A stretch of 64,000 nt of DNA from Marinomonas transparens. Lineage in GTDB: Bacteria > Pseudomonadota > Gammaproteobacteria > Pseudomonadales > Marinomonadaceae. Position 1 is the stretch's first letter; each line of letters begins with the position of its first letter. The stretch lies in assembly GCF_016463975.1 (NCBI RefSeq), contig NZ_JAEMNX010000011.1, positions 62,001-126,000 of the forward strand, given 5' to 3'. Position numbers and translations under genes: made by a program. This document shows positions 47,273-56,499 of this stretch, piece by piece. Below the pieces are notes generated by a model. It had not been told where the DNA came from and did not search any database. It was given only the letters and a program-made list of their open reading frames with translations.

Positions 47273-47998
47273 ATGAGTTCGACAGGAAATAACCCTATTC
47301 AAACCATTGCCTTTGACGCTGATGATACCTTGTGGCGAAATGAAGAAATTTTCCTTCATGCGCAAGATAAATTTATTGAGATGCTCTTACCTTATCATGA
47401 TGAGGCTTTCATACGCTCTCATCTTAATGGCATTCAAATTAGAAATTTACAGCACTTTGGGTATGGCATTAAAGGCTTTACCCTCTCCATGATAGAAACC
47501 TCTATTGAGCTTACTGAAGGGCGTATTAGCGGTACAGAAATTCATCAAATAATTCAGCTTGCTAGGAAGATGTTAGCTTCACCTGTGGAGCTTTTGCCGG
47601 GAGTGGAACAGGTTTTAGCAGAGCTAAAAGGGAAGTTTCGTTTAATGGTAATTACCAAAGGCGATTTACTTGATCAAGAAGGAAAATTAACTCGGTCTGA
47701 GCTTGCTGATTACTTTGATATTATCGAAATTGTTAGCGATAAAACTCCATACACTTACCAGCAAATACTGAAGCGCTATCAAATATTACCCGAGAGTTTC
47801 CTGATGGTTGGGAATTCTTTGAAATCTGATATTTTACCTATTTTAGATATAGGGGCTCATGCTTTGCATATCCCTTATCACAGTACTTGGGATCATGAAC
47901 AGGTCGAAAAAGAGGTGCTATTGCAATACCCTCAATTGGAAGTGCTAGATAATATCTCTCAATTTACTCATTGGTTGGATCAGTCATTTAAAAAATAA
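47273..47998 (+). CDS. HAD-family hydrolase
   Basis: The 241-residue protein has the HAD motif I FDADDTLWR with both catalytic aspartates, motif II MVITKGD, and motif III MVGNSLKSDILPILD. The cap inserted after motif I is helical (C1 type), as in small-metabolite phosphatases. The natural substrate is unknown. It directly follows hemH and precedes a small helical secreted protein gene by nine bases. Confidence 0.88.
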   Translation: MSSTGNNPIQTIAFDADDTLWRNEEIFLHAQDKFIEMLLPYHDEAFIRSHLNGIQIRNLQHFGYGIKGFTLSMIETSIELTEGRISGTEIHQIIQLARKMLASPVELLPGVEQVLAELKGKFRLMVITKGDLLDQEGKLTRSELADYFDIIEIVSDKTPYTYQQILKRYQILPESFLMVGNSLKSDILPILDIGAHALHIPYHSTWDHEQVEKEVLLQYPQLEVLDNISQFTHWLDQSFKK

Positions 47999-48007
47999 GG
48001 TTTTAAT

Positions 48008-48388
48008 ATGCAATATATGAAGCTTCTTATTGGCTCTCTTATTTTAATTTCCAGTTTGTTGTATGCAGAAGAAAGCGCTGTCGACAAAACAAAGGACAGC
48101 GCCGTTGAACTATGGAAGAACGCCAAAGAAGCTACCGTTGAGTTAGTCGGTAAAGCGTCAGAAAAAGCCTCTGCTGTTGGGGAAAAAGCGTCTGAGACAG
48201 GTAGCAAAGCATCCAGCAATGTTAAAGCAACAGGAATTATTGTTTGGGATGTGCTGAAAGAAGCCGGTGCAGCTACGGCACAAAGCGCTAAAAAGGGCAT
48301 GGAAAAAATTCGCCAGCTTGGTGACGAGAAAAGCGACAAGGAAAAATGTAATGAAGACCATGCACCTTGTTATAAAGGAAAAGAGTAA
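48008..48388 (+). CDS. Small secreted helical protein with LEA-like repeats
   Basis: I do not recognise this gene. The 126-residue protein has a signal peptide (MKLLIGSLILISSLLYA). A long amphipathic helix then repeats Lys/Glu/Ala-Ser heptad-like units (KASEKASAVGEKASETGSKA), reminiscent of LEA or apolipoprotein-like proteins. A short cysteine-containing tail (KCNEDHAPCYKGKE) ends it. It may be a periplasmic stress or amphipathic protein. It lies in a run of hemH, HAD, this gene and a zinc ribbon gene. Confidence 0.65.
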   Translation: MQYMKLLIGSLILISSLLYAEESAVDKTKDSAVELWKNAKEATVELVGKASEKASAVGEKASETGSKASSNVKATGIIVWDVLKEAGAATAQSAKKGMEKIRQLGDEKSDKEKCNEDHAPCYKGKE

Positions 48389-48394
48389 TCATCA

Positions 48395-48904
48395 GTGCCA
48401 GATAACGAGAATAATAAGCCAAGCAAATCTAGTCACTGGGAACAGGAGTTTCTAGAACAAGATGATGCTCATATAAAAACGGCACAAGTGCGCTATCGTT
48501 GCCCAAAGTGTGACAGCTTACTGAAACTGAAAGAAGGTGCCAATGGTGCTTTTTGGGGTTGTGAGTCCTATCCAACTTGTGACTACACAGCAAATAATGA
48601 AGCGGGAAAACCGGTTAGAGCAAAACGCTTCCTGTGTCCTGCTTGCCAGTCGCCGTTAAGGAAAAGAGCCTTCAAAGATAATGTTTTTTGGGGGTGTTCA
48701 AGCTATCCAGATTGTAAGGTCACTGTAGAAGATGGCAGCGGCACACCATCAAGCACCAAGAAATACCCTTGCCGTTCCTGCGGCCACTATCTGGTGCGTA
48801 AGAAAAGCCGTAACGGCTATTTTTGGGGCTGCATTACTTACCCAGATTGCACCAACACACTCAATGACGACAAGGGGCTCCCAGTCTTGAGAAAGAAGCG
48901 CTAA
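48395..48904 (+). CDS. Triple topoisomerase-type C4 zinc ribbon protein
   Basis: The 169-residue protein consists of three topoisomerase I-type C4 zinc fingers. The pattern CPxCxxxL...FWGCxxYPxC recurs with cysteine pairs near residues 34-60, 80-106 and 128-152. Such small proteins bind single-stranded DNA or RNA polymerase, as does the tail of topoisomerase I, but the role is unknown. The start is GTG at 48395 with a weak ribosome-binding site. It ends four bases inside the convergent epimerase gene. Confidence 0.88.
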   Translation: MPDNENNKPSKSSHWEQEFLEQDDAHIKTAQVRYRCPKCDSLLKLKEGANGAFWGCESYPTCDYTANNEAGKPVRAKRFLCPACQSPLRKRAFKDNVFWGCSSYPDCKVTVEDGSGTPSSTKKYPCRSCGHYLVRKKSRNGYFWGCITYPDCTNTLNDDKGLPVLRKKR

Positions 48905-49791
48905 TAAATCTGATGTTTTTGTTCAATATCTTCAAGTGCCTTATCTAGATTGGCAAACTCAAATTGGAAGCCTTGTTGCTCTAACCTCTGAGGAATGATT
49001 TTAGGACCATGGGTTAATAGACTCGCCATTTCACCTAGAGCAAGATCCAATACCCATTTCGGCATAGGCATAAAAGCAGGGCGTTTTAACGCTCTTGCAT
49101 ACTGCTTGGCAAAATCTTTTTGTTGAATGGCTTGAGGGGAAACGAAGTTGTAGGTACCAATATAACGGTCATCGTTTATCGCGGCGATAACCCCTTTGAT
49201 AACATCTCGCTGATGAATCCATGGAAACCATTGCTTGCCACTGGCAATAGGTCCACCCAAACCGCATAAAAAAGGTAAACGCATTTTTTCTAGCGCACCG
49301 CCAGCTCCAAGCACCACACCTAATCTAAAAATCACCACGCGAGACGCCCCTTCAGTAAAGGTCTGCGCAGCGTTTTCCCAATCACGGCAAAGGTCGTGGG
49401 CAAAGCCACCACTCGGTGTTGCGTTTTCCGTGAAAACATCGTCGATCGATACACCATAAAAACCAACAGCAGACATAGATATGACGAGTTTTGGTGCTTG
49501 CTTCAGTTTTTTTCTAACGGTATTCGTTAATGTAATACGGCTATCGTAGAGGGTTTTCTTACGTTTCTTCGTCCAAGGTTTGCTCGCAATACTTTCTCCC
49601 GCTAGGTTAATAAAAGCATCCATTTGGCTATCAAGAGAGTCCAGTGATTCTAGCGTTATCTGATTTATTGAATCATCTAGGCGATTATCTTTTTGCCTGA
49701 CTAGGGCCGTAATTTGATGCCCAGATTTTAGCAATTCAGGCAATAGAGATTGGCCGATAAAGCCTGTGGCTCCTGAAATGAGAATCTTCAT
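48901..49791 (-). CDS. TIGR01777-family NAD-dependent epimerase-like protein
   Basis: The 296-residue protein is an atypical short-chain dehydrogenase of the YfcH/SDR39U1 type. It has the NAD-binding start KILISGATGFIGQSLL, then the INLAGESIASKPWTKKRK segment, VGFYG in place of the classical YxxxK region, and a C-terminal DUF1731-like helix. The substrate is not known. It faces the zinc ribbon gene and is divergent from cbiX. Confidence 0.9.
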   Translation of the reverse strand: MKILISGATGFIGQSLLPELLKSGHQITALVRQKDNRLDDSINQITLESLDSLDSQMDAFINLAGESIASKPWTKKRKKTLYDSRITLTNTVRKKLKQAPKLVISMSAVGFYGVSIDDVFTENATPSGGFAHDLCRDWENAAQTFTEGASRVVIFRLGVVLGAGGALEKMRLPFLCGLGGPIASGKQWFPWIHQRDVIKGVIAAINDDRYIGTYNFVSPQAIQQKDFAKQYARALKRPAFMPMPKWVLDLALGEMASLLTHGPKIIPQRLEQQGFQFEFANLDKALEDIEQKHQIY

Positions 49792-49989
49792 AATTTCTAT
49801 CCTGAGTGATGAGCTACTGTCCTAGGTACGTAGAAAAAGTGAAATAGGATCAAGGGCTTCCATTAATACAGGTGATATTTTCATAATCTGCAATTATTGT
49901 GGCAGAGATTTCAAAGTTTTTGGGGTTGGATCTTCTTTTTCTTAAGTAGGATGGCTAGAATGGGGTAACTAGAAACATTAGGTATCAAA

Positions 49990-50370
49990 ATGCTACGTAA
50001 AGAATACGATCACATCATACTTCTTGCTCATGGAAGTCCTGATCCTATTTGGAAACAACCCTTCGAGTCTTTATACAATCAAATCACTTTGTCTTATGGG
50101 GCTAACAATGTCAGCCTTGCCTTTATGGAGCTGACTATACCGACGTTAGAAGAAACCGTTGCAAGCCTTGATAAAGAAATAACTAGAATCGCCGTGTTAC
50201 CTCTTTTTCTCGCTGTGGGTCGTCACCTACGTCAGGATGTACCAGCACAGATAGAAGCATTACAAACTGACCGTTTACAAATTGATTTGCTTCCTCCTAT
50301 TGGGGACGACGCTGCAGTCAAAGAAGCTATGCAAATGGCTATTGCTAAATATCTTGGTAAGGTTGAATAA
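49990..50370 (+). CDS. CbiX-like sirohydrochlorin chelatase
   Basis: The 126-residue protein is a single-domain CbiX/SirB-type chelatase that inserts cobalt or iron into sirohydrochlorin. It has the N-terminal ligand histidine LLAHGSPDP and the second motif VGRHLRQDVP. The two active-site His residues are kept. It is first in a run with the Mks condensin genes: the stop codon is directly followed by the mksF ATG. Whether it serves cobalamin or siroheme synthesis cannot be told. Confidence 0.9.
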   Translation: MLRKEYDHIILLAHGSPDPIWKQPFESLYNQITLSYGANNVSLAFMELTIPTLEETVASLDKEITRIAVLPLFLAVGRHLRQDVPAQIEALQTDRLQIDLLPPIGDDAAVKEAMQMAIAKYLGKVE

Positions 50371-51762
50371 ATGTTATTTAAGCATCTCCCTGATGAAATA
50401 TTTCAGGCGCTAAGTGGCTCCAACAAAATATTAATAGAAGCGGTCTTATATGATCTGGCTGAAGTGTTTTATGACCATGCCGAAGACCCAATAAAAGACA
50501 AGTCAACCATTATAGAATCGATAGAGGATACGCTTCATAAGTTGGATACTCTATCGTGGCAAGAAGAACAAAAGGAGTCCTTTGATTCTCCTAAAACCAT
50601 TCATGATTATGCTCTACGTATTTACCATCGTTTGGTCAATACAGGCTGGCTAGTAGAAGAGCAGGAACTCTACCGTGTGAGCGTTTTAATGACGCCGCAG
50701 ATCTCTATGCTGTTACGCTCTTTAGTTGAAATTAGCAGCCATGGTAAACGAAATTATGGCGCGACGGTGCTGAGTATACTAAGTAACCTTGAATCAGTGG
50801 CTAAGCACCCTAAAGAACGTGGGGTGACCTTAAGCCAATCGGCAGAAGCTTCACGAGATTTCTCTGCGCACCTCAACCAAATATTATTGGGTATCCGTAG
50901 TTTGCAACAAGAGTTGTTTGCTAGCCGTGACCCTAAGGCGATTGTTGCTGGTTTCTTTGACCTGTTTGTCGAAGGTATTTTGATTGCCGACTATAAAACC
51001 ATTAAAACCAGTAACAACCCATTTCGTTTTCGTCGACAAATTCTAGAGCACGCACAAGAGTTTCTAAGCAACCCAGAAACCATGGGGCAGGTGGCTCAGT
51101 GTTATATGGACCAACAATTGATTAGTATGGCCGAAGCGCAAGCTTTGGTTGAAAAAGACTGCCGGGACATTATTCTTACCTTCAGCAATATCGAGCAACG
51201 TTTAGAGCGCATTGATGAATATCGCTATCGATTGGAAAAGCGTGCTGCCGATACGGCCCGTTATATGGATAGCTCTCGTCCTGGTATGGCGAATAAGGTC
51301 GCAGGGATCATTGCTGATGTGGCAAAATTCGATAGCCTACCAGTATTGAAGCAGGTAATAGGTGCCAAGTTTGTTGGCATGGAATCCGCAGCCCAACCCA
51401 CAAAACGCCGAGAGCCACCGCCACCGCGTATTATGACACCAACAGAAGTGTCTGCTGAAGCAATTAAAGTTCGAGATCAGCAACGTCGTTTCCATGAGGC
51501 TCGTCAGGTTACCATTCCTAAACTACAGAGCTATTTAGAACGTCAAATGGAGACAAAAGACGATAAGCACATTCTTGATTTCAGCATAGAGTCGGTGGAA
51601 GACTTTGTTTGCTTTGATCATTTACGTTATGTGGGCTCTCTTGGGGTTAGTGCAAAAAAGATCGAAAATTCATTTGAAATACAATTTACCGACCAGTTTT
51701 TGGATGTGCATAATTTTGTTGAATGCCGCGAATTCAATGTGGTACGTAGGAGCAGGGCGTAA
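50371..51762 (+). CDS. mksF: Condensin kleisin subunit MksF (JetA family)
   Basis: MksF/JetA is the kleisin-like subunit that links the two heads of the SMC-like MksB/JetC. The 463-residue protein has the family start MLFKHLPDEIFQALSGSNK. A helical middle contains a winged-helix-like region, and the C-terminal segment reads ILDFSIESVEDFVCFDHLRYVG. It has the size and order of the JetA subunit of Wadjet and of MksF of Pseudomonas. The stop overlaps the mksE ATG (TAATG), so translation is coupled. Confidence 0.92.
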   Translation: MLFKHLPDEIFQALSGSNKILIEAVLYDLAEVFYDHAEDPIKDKSTIIESIEDTLHKLDTLSWQEEQKESFDSPKTIHDYALRIYHRLVNTGWLVEEQELYRVSVLMTPQISMLLRSLVEISSHGKRNYGATVLSILSNLESVAKHPKERGVTLSQSAEASRDFSAHLNQILLGIRSLQQELFASRDPKAIVAGFFDLFVEGILIADYKTIKTSNNPFRFRRQILEHAQEFLSNPETMGQVAQCYMDQQLISMAEAQALVEKDCRDIILTFSNIEQRLERIDEYRYRLEKRAADTARYMDSSRPGMANKVAGIIADVAKFDSLPVLKQVIGAKFVGMESAAQPTKRREPPPPRIMTPTEVSAEAIKVRDQQRRFHEARQVTIPKLQSYLERQMETKDDKHILDFSIESVEDFVCFDHLRYVGSLGVSAKKIENSFEIQFTDQFLDVHNFVECREFNVVRRSRA

Positions 51763-52412
51763 TGCTTAAAGAGCTAAAAAAAGTGGTTGAGGAATCCGGC
51801 AAAGATGCCCAAGAGTTTCAACAAACAGCAAACTTTGTTATCGCGAATCAATTTGCCAGTGCCTACAAGCACGGGCAACGTAAGCATTATCTGCTAGTTG
51901 AGTCCTATCAGGATTACTTTAGTAACTTGTTTGATGCATTAGGCATGAAGCTCTATATCAATGAAAATGAGCGTTTAGCTGGCGTCTTACCTATTCAACG
52001 GGAGGCTTTTGTTCGTTTGAAAGCGGACGAAACTTTATTTTTACTTGTGCTGCGTCAAATTTATGAAGAAAAAATTGAAAACTTTGAAGTGGACAATGGC
52101 TTTGTTGCAACCAATACCCACACTATTTTAGATCGGTACGTTCAGCTGGTGAAACGTGAGATTCCAAGTGAAACTCGCTTCAAAGACATATTAGCTTTAC
52201 TAAGCCGTCATGGTGTTTTGATTCGTGGTAAGTCCTATGAAGAGGACAGCAAGAATGTAATGATTAATATCACCCCTGTAGTGCGCCTCATTGTGACAGA
52301 AGCTTATTTAAGGCAGCTAGAGTCATTTAATGGTACGGACCCAGACGAAGATGACATAGAGTCGGACTCGGAGCAAAATCTAGAGTTAGCACAAGAAACC
52401 ACTCAGGACTAG
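51762..52412 (+). CDS. mksE: Condensin accessory subunit MksE (JetB, DUF4194)
   Basis: MksE/JetB is the KITE-like subunit that binds the kleisin. The 216-residue protein has the DUF4194 pattern (YLLVESYQDYFSNLFDALGMKLYIN, FLLVLRQIYEE, a winged-helix-like DILALLSRHGVLIRG). Its C-terminal tail of about 25 acidic residues ends in TQD. It overlaps mksF by one base and precedes mksB by nine bases. Confidence 0.92.
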   Translation: MLKELKKVVEESGKDAQEFQQTANFVIANQFASAYKHGQRKHYLLVESYQDYFSNLFDALGMKLYINENERLAGVLPIQREAFVRLKADETLFLLVLRQIYEEKIENFEVDNGFVATNTHTILDRYVQLVKREIPSETRFKDILALLSRHGVLIRGKSYEEDSKNVMINITPVVRLIVTEAYLRQLESFNGTDPDEDDIESDSEQNLELAQETTQD

Positions 52413-52421
52413 GCCTAAAAT

Positions 52422-55400
52422 ATGAAAAAGCTCAATCGAATCGTATTGATAAATTGGTACCTACTGGGTGCAGAAGAAATTAATATTCGTGGCAATACGG
52501 CGATTATCGGCCCTACCGGGTCAGGTAAATCTTCCTTGCTGGATGCGATCCAAACGGTATTGACTGGCGCGAGTAAACGTCATCTTAATTACAACGCCAG
52601 TGCCAACGATGGTAAAGCCAGCGGTCGTAGTATCCGCTCTTATATTTTGGGTATGATAGATTCAGGTCAAGCGAATGCAAAGGTATTTGGCACTCAGCCT
52701 CGTCAAGATGCCATTAGCTATTTGGGCTTAGTATTCGAAGACAGCACCACAGGTAAAGAGTCCACAGTAGGATTAGCCCTGAGTGCTTCTTTGGCTTCTC
52801 CGGAAGAAGATATCCTTGGTCGTTTTGTCTTACCAAATTACGGCGTAAGAAAGAGCGACTTTATCGATGCAATGGAAGGTAAGAGTTATCAAGCCAAGCC
52901 CTGGATCGAAGTCCGTGAGACGATGAAGAAAATCTGTTTAGACCCTTATATAAAATCAGGCAGTGCTTCTGCGACACAATATATTAATCGCTATTTGGAA
53001 GAGTTAAGCCCAAGTGCAGATCAACTAATTACCCTTGATAGCTTTTTGAAGAACTTCAAGAATGCCCTTAAATTTGTCCCGATTGCTTCCCCAACTCGTT
53101 TTGTTCAGGACTTTGTCTTGGCTGAAGCGCCGTTAAAGGTTGGCGCCTATCAAAAATCTCTCCATGAATACCGCCACCTTGAAGCAAAAACCCTAGAAGT
53201 TTCTAAACGTATTGATGACCTTAAGTTAATACAGCAAGACTGTGAAAAAAAGCATCAGCAAGAACAAGGTGCAATCAATTATCAATGGATTGCAACGGAA
53301 GCTCGCTTTGATGAACTAGGCAGTAAGCAAGACGACATTCAAGATCAATACGAATTACAGAAAGAACGTGAAGAAGAAATTGAAGAAGAGTTGGCAACTC
53401 AAGGTAGTTTATTAAAGCAGCTACAGAGTCAGCTGCTTCGTTTAGAACAACAATATGAGCATTCTGATGTGGGCTTAAAGCTTCAGCAGCTTGAGCAAAA
53501 TAAAAAGCTATTAGTATTACAGGGACAGCAAGATCAGAAAGCGATTCTGCAAGTTAGACAACTTACTATTTTGCTTTCAGCGCTTCAGTCGTTTGAGGAC
53601 TTGCTATCAAAAGACGTTAATCAGTTGGTGAAAGACTTTTCAGCCTTTAATAATCTGATTTCAGAGGATGGTCGAGTAGAGGGTAATCTCAAACCATTGA
53701 CGCAAAAGCTGAGTGAGCTTAACGAGGCGCTTGACCAAGAAAAGTCGCAAGTATTTAGACAGCGTTCTGAATTGAACCGTACCATCTTGAATTTAAAGGA
53801 TGAGTGTAAGCAACTTGAGTCGGATGTGTCTTCTCTTAAAGGTGGTGTTAGTCCACTCTCTCAAAACACTAAACGCTTAATTGCTTTATTGGATGATGCC
53901 AATATTGTTGCAACGCCATTGAGCCATTTGGCTGAAGTGACAGACCGTAAATGGCAAGATGCCATTGAAGGTTATCTGGGCGCTCAACGTGAAGCGCTTA
54001 TTGTTGAACCAGAAGATGCGGAAGAGGCAATACGTATATTTCGTGCCCACCGTCGCCAGTTAATGGGCTGTCGAGTGATTGATACAACCCAGACACGTCT
54101 TTGGTTGAACCGCGGTGATCATAAATCGGCGCTGCGCTTTATTCGTTGTAGCAATGATCATGCTCAAGCGTATTTAAATCGTCGCTTAGGTGGCATTAAG
54201 CCAGTTGAAACGGAACGTGAATTATTACGTGAAGACAGTGCTATGACGGCCGATGGCATGTTAAAACTGTCTGGCACTATTTCAACGATTCGTTTTACTC
54301 CCCACATGATGGTGGGTATCAATACTGAGGGGATGCGTGAGTCTAGAGAGCAACAATTAGCGACCTTAAGTACTGAGTTAATGAACTACTTGAAAGCTGA
54401 TCAACGCCTTGAACAAGCTGATAATTTGCTTGGTCGTGTTATGGCAAGTAATCAGTTCGATGTGGAAAGTCTTGGCAATGCCAGTCATGCGGTGACTCGT
54501 TTAACTCAAGAATTAGAAATGGTTGAAACGGAAATTGCTCAACTGCACAAGCATGATGACACTGAATTACAAGAACGCATTGAAGAACTGAAAGCACGAA
54601 TTGCGAGCGTTGAGCTTGAACAGAAAAAGCTAGACAGAGAACGTCAGCAGATAGCAGAGCAATTTGGCGCTTTGAATACTCAGAAGAGTCAATTGAGTTC
54701 CGCTCTTTCGGCACTAGATGAAGAGCGCAATCGACTTACCTCTAATCCGAAATACGATGCTGAGTTTGCTAGTGAGCGCTATGCGTTATTAGAAAGCAGC
54801 ATGGTGAATGGTGCCGCCATTTATAAGGAAGCCATTAGTCGTTCTGAAAAAGCCAGCGAGAAAGCTCGTAGCTTTGACCAAAAGGTTCGCAAAGAAGTCG
54901 CCGATCATTACGGCAAATATCACCAAGCCAATCTAGATGACGATGTGCAATTAGATTATCTAGAGTCTAAATTTGAAGAATTCGAGCACTATGTTTCTTA
55001 CCAAATAGAAGTGCTCAGTGAAACCGAACTGGCCAAGTACGCTAAACGCGCAGAGTTGGCTCGTCGCGAAGCAGAAGAAACCTTCCGCTCGGACTATGTG
55101 TCTAAACTGAAGGATTCCTTAGACCAGGTGGCGCATATTATTCGCGAATTAAATCACAGCCTTAAACGTCGCCCGTTTAACCAAGAGATATATCAGTTCC
55201 GTTATTATCCAAATGGCGATATGAAGGACATTTTGGATCTTGTTGAACGCTTTAGTGCTCAAGACCAAGCTAATGTGGGCGGATTATTTGACCCCCATTT
55301 GAGCGATGACCCAGAACATGCGCGAGCGATTGCAGCCATTCAAGATTTGATTTCGGATGAAGAAAAGCAGCAGGATTTGGCCGATTACCGGAAATTCTAT

Positions 55401-55838
55401 AATTTTGAAGTAGATATATTGGATTCGGAAGGCAATAAGAAAACCACCTTGAGCCAGCGTATTCAAACGGGATCGGGTGGCGAACATCAGATTCCATTCT
55501 ACTTAGCGATTGCCGCTGCTTTATCGACTACCTACCGTTTGCATGAAACCATGGATGGGGACATAGTAGGGGGGTTCTCTTTGGCTATGTTCGATGAAGC
55601 TTTTAATAAAATAGACATGGTGAAAACCTCTACTTGTATGGGGTTCATGAAAGACATCGGCTTACAGGTTATTGCCGCGGCCCCTGATGACAAACGCGCC
55701 GTCATGGCGGCGAACATGGATACCATTATCAGTGTTTGGCGAGAAGGTGGTGCTGTGTCTATCGACGTAGCCTATCCGAAAGAAAAAGGTCAAACATTGC
55801 TAAATGGCCAAGCAGATAACTTATTAAGCCCAGCATAG
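52422..55838 (+). CDS. mksB: SMC-like condensin ATPase MksB (JetC)
   Basis: MksB/JetC is the SMC-like ATPase of the Mks condensin, forming loops in DNA. The 1138-residue protein has Walker A GPTGSGKSS (Lys36), and an N-terminal head that recognises the end of the operon family (LNRIVLINWYLLGAEEINI). Long coiled-coil arms flank a hinge around residues 490-640. The C-terminal head has the signature SGGE (1018-1021) and Walker B MFDEAFNKID with Asp1058-Glu1059. All ATPase residues are intact. It is followed 12 bases later by bolA and not by a JetD/MksG nuclease gene. Confidence 0.93.
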   Translation: MKKLNRIVLINWYLLGAEEINIRGNTAIIGPTGSGKSSLLDAIQTVLTGASKRHLNYNASANDGKASGRSIRSYILGMIDSGQANAKVFGTQPRQDAISYLGLVFEDSTTGKESTVGLALSASLASPEEDILGRFVLPNYGVRKSDFIDAMEGKSYQAKPWIEVRETMKKICLDPYIKSGSASATQYINRYLEELSPSADQLITLDSFLKNFKNALKFVPIASPTRFVQDFVLAEAPLKVGAYQKSLHEYRHLEAKTLEVSKRIDDLKLIQQDCEKKHQQEQGAINYQWIATEARFDELGSKQDDIQDQYELQKEREEEIEEELATQGSLLKQLQSQLLRLEQQYEHSDVGLKLQQLEQNKKLLVLQGQQDQKAILQVRQLTILLSALQSFEDLLSKDVNQLVKDFSAFNNLISEDGRVEGNLKPLTQKLSELNEALDQEKSQVFRQRSELNRTILNLKDECKQLESDVSSLKGGVSPLSQNTKRLIALLDDANIVATPLSHLAEVTDRKWQDAIEGYLGAQREALIVEPEDAEEAIRIFRAHRRQLMGCRVIDTTQTRLWLNRGDHKSALRFIRCSNDHAQAYLNRRLGGIKPVETERELLREDSAMTADGMLKLSGTISTIRFTPHMMVGINTEGMRESREQQLATLSTELMNYLKADQRLEQADNLLGRVMASNQFDVESLGNASHAVTRLTQELEMVETEIAQLHKHDDTELQERIEELKARIASVELEQKKLDRERQQIAEQFGALNTQKSQLSSALSALDEERNRLTSNPKYDAEFASERYALLESSMVNGAAIYKEAISRSEKASEKARSFDQKVRKEVADHYGKYHQANLDDDVQLDYLESKFEEFEHYVSYQIEVLSETELAKYAKRAELARREAEETFRSDYVSKLKDSLDQVAHIIRELNHSLKRRPFNQEIYQFRYYPNGDMKDILDLVERFSAQDQANVGGLFDPHLSDDPEHARAIAAIQDLISDEEKQQDLADYRKFYNFEVDILDSEGNKKTTLSQRIQTGSGGEHQIPFYLAIAAALSTTYRLHETMDGDIVGGFSLAMFDEAFNKIDMVKTSTCMGFMKDIGLQVIAAAPDDKRAVMAANMDTIISVWREGGAVSIDVAYPKEKGQTLLNGQADNLLSPA

Positions 55839-55850
55839 GTTGAGATAAGC

Positions 55851-56171
55851 ATGATAATACAGCAGCAAATTGATCATCGTCTTAAAAATGCCATTGACGT
55901 TTTTCATATGACTCTCGACAATGAAAGTTATATGCATAATGTACCTGAAGGAAGCGAATCACATTTTAAGCTGGTGCTGGTATCCGATGTATTTGAAGGT
56001 AAGCGATTGGTTCAGCGACATCAGTTTGTCTATCAAGTTTTAGCTGAAGAAATGGCAAAAATTCATGCTTTGGCTATGCATTTGTATTCAAAGAAAGAAT
56101 GGTTGTCTCGTGAAGAATTAGCCCCCTCATCACCTAACTGTCATGGAGGCGAAAAAGGACTTTTGTCCTAA
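55851..56171 (+). CDS. bolA: BolA-family protein
   Basis: BolA proteins partner monothiol glutaredoxins in Fe-S handling and affect cell shape and stress gene expression. The 106-residue protein matches true BolA in length (E. coli 105) and has the helix-turn-helix-like FEGKRLVQRHQFVYQVLAEEM with the invariant histidine of the glutaredoxin-binding loop, then HALAMHLYSKKEW. A 15-residue tail differs from E. coli. It is 12 bases after mksB, probably co-transcribed. Confidence 0.93.
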   Translation: MIIQQQIDHRLKNAIDVFHMTLDNESYMHNVPEGSESHFKLVLVSDVFEGKRLVQRHQFVYQVLAEEMAKIHALAMHLYSKKEWLSREELAPSSPNCHGGEKGLLS

Positions 56172-56185
56172 CGCTTAAGATTAAT

Positions 56186-56488
56186 ATGAGTATTTCAGTT
56201 ACCGTTCATGATTCACAAAAAACCATTGAAATTGCCATTATAGGCAGTTTTGATTTTTCATTATTTAATGACTTTCGAGCCGCTTATTCTGATTATATTG
56301 GCTTATCTCACGCTTATATAGTTGATATGAGTCTAGTTGAGTACCTTGATAGTGCGGCTTTAGGTATGTTGTTAAGTATGAGAAATGCAGTTGGAGCTGA
56401 ATGTGTTATAGAGTTAAAAGGAGCCAATGAATTCATTAAAAATATTTTAATGATTTCGCGCTTTGATAAACGCTTTGATATTCAATAA
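56186..56488 (+). CDS. STAS-domain anti-sigma-factor antagonist
   Basis: The 100-residue protein is a single STAS domain, as in SpoIIAA, RsbV and HsbA. The phosphorylatable serine is in EYLDSAALGMLLSM (the Ser after Asp is the conserved site). In partner-switch systems it binds the anti-sigma factor kinase when dephosphorylated. It lies 15 bases after bolA and 11 bases before a REC-PP2C phosphatase, its likely partner. No kinase/anti-sigma gene is adjacent. Confidence 0.9.
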   Translation: MSISVTVHDSQKTIEIAIIGSFDFSLFNDFRAAYSDYIGLSHAYIVDMSLVEYLDSAALGMLLSMRNAVGAECVIELKGANEFIKNILMISRFDKRFDIQ

Positions 56489-56499
56489 AGGCCATTCCG

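Noticed and set aside
50371-55838. Calling the condensin a complete Wadjet defence system
   Set aside because: The nuclease subunit JetD is not present in the window; the three-subunit set equally fits a housekeeping MksBEF.
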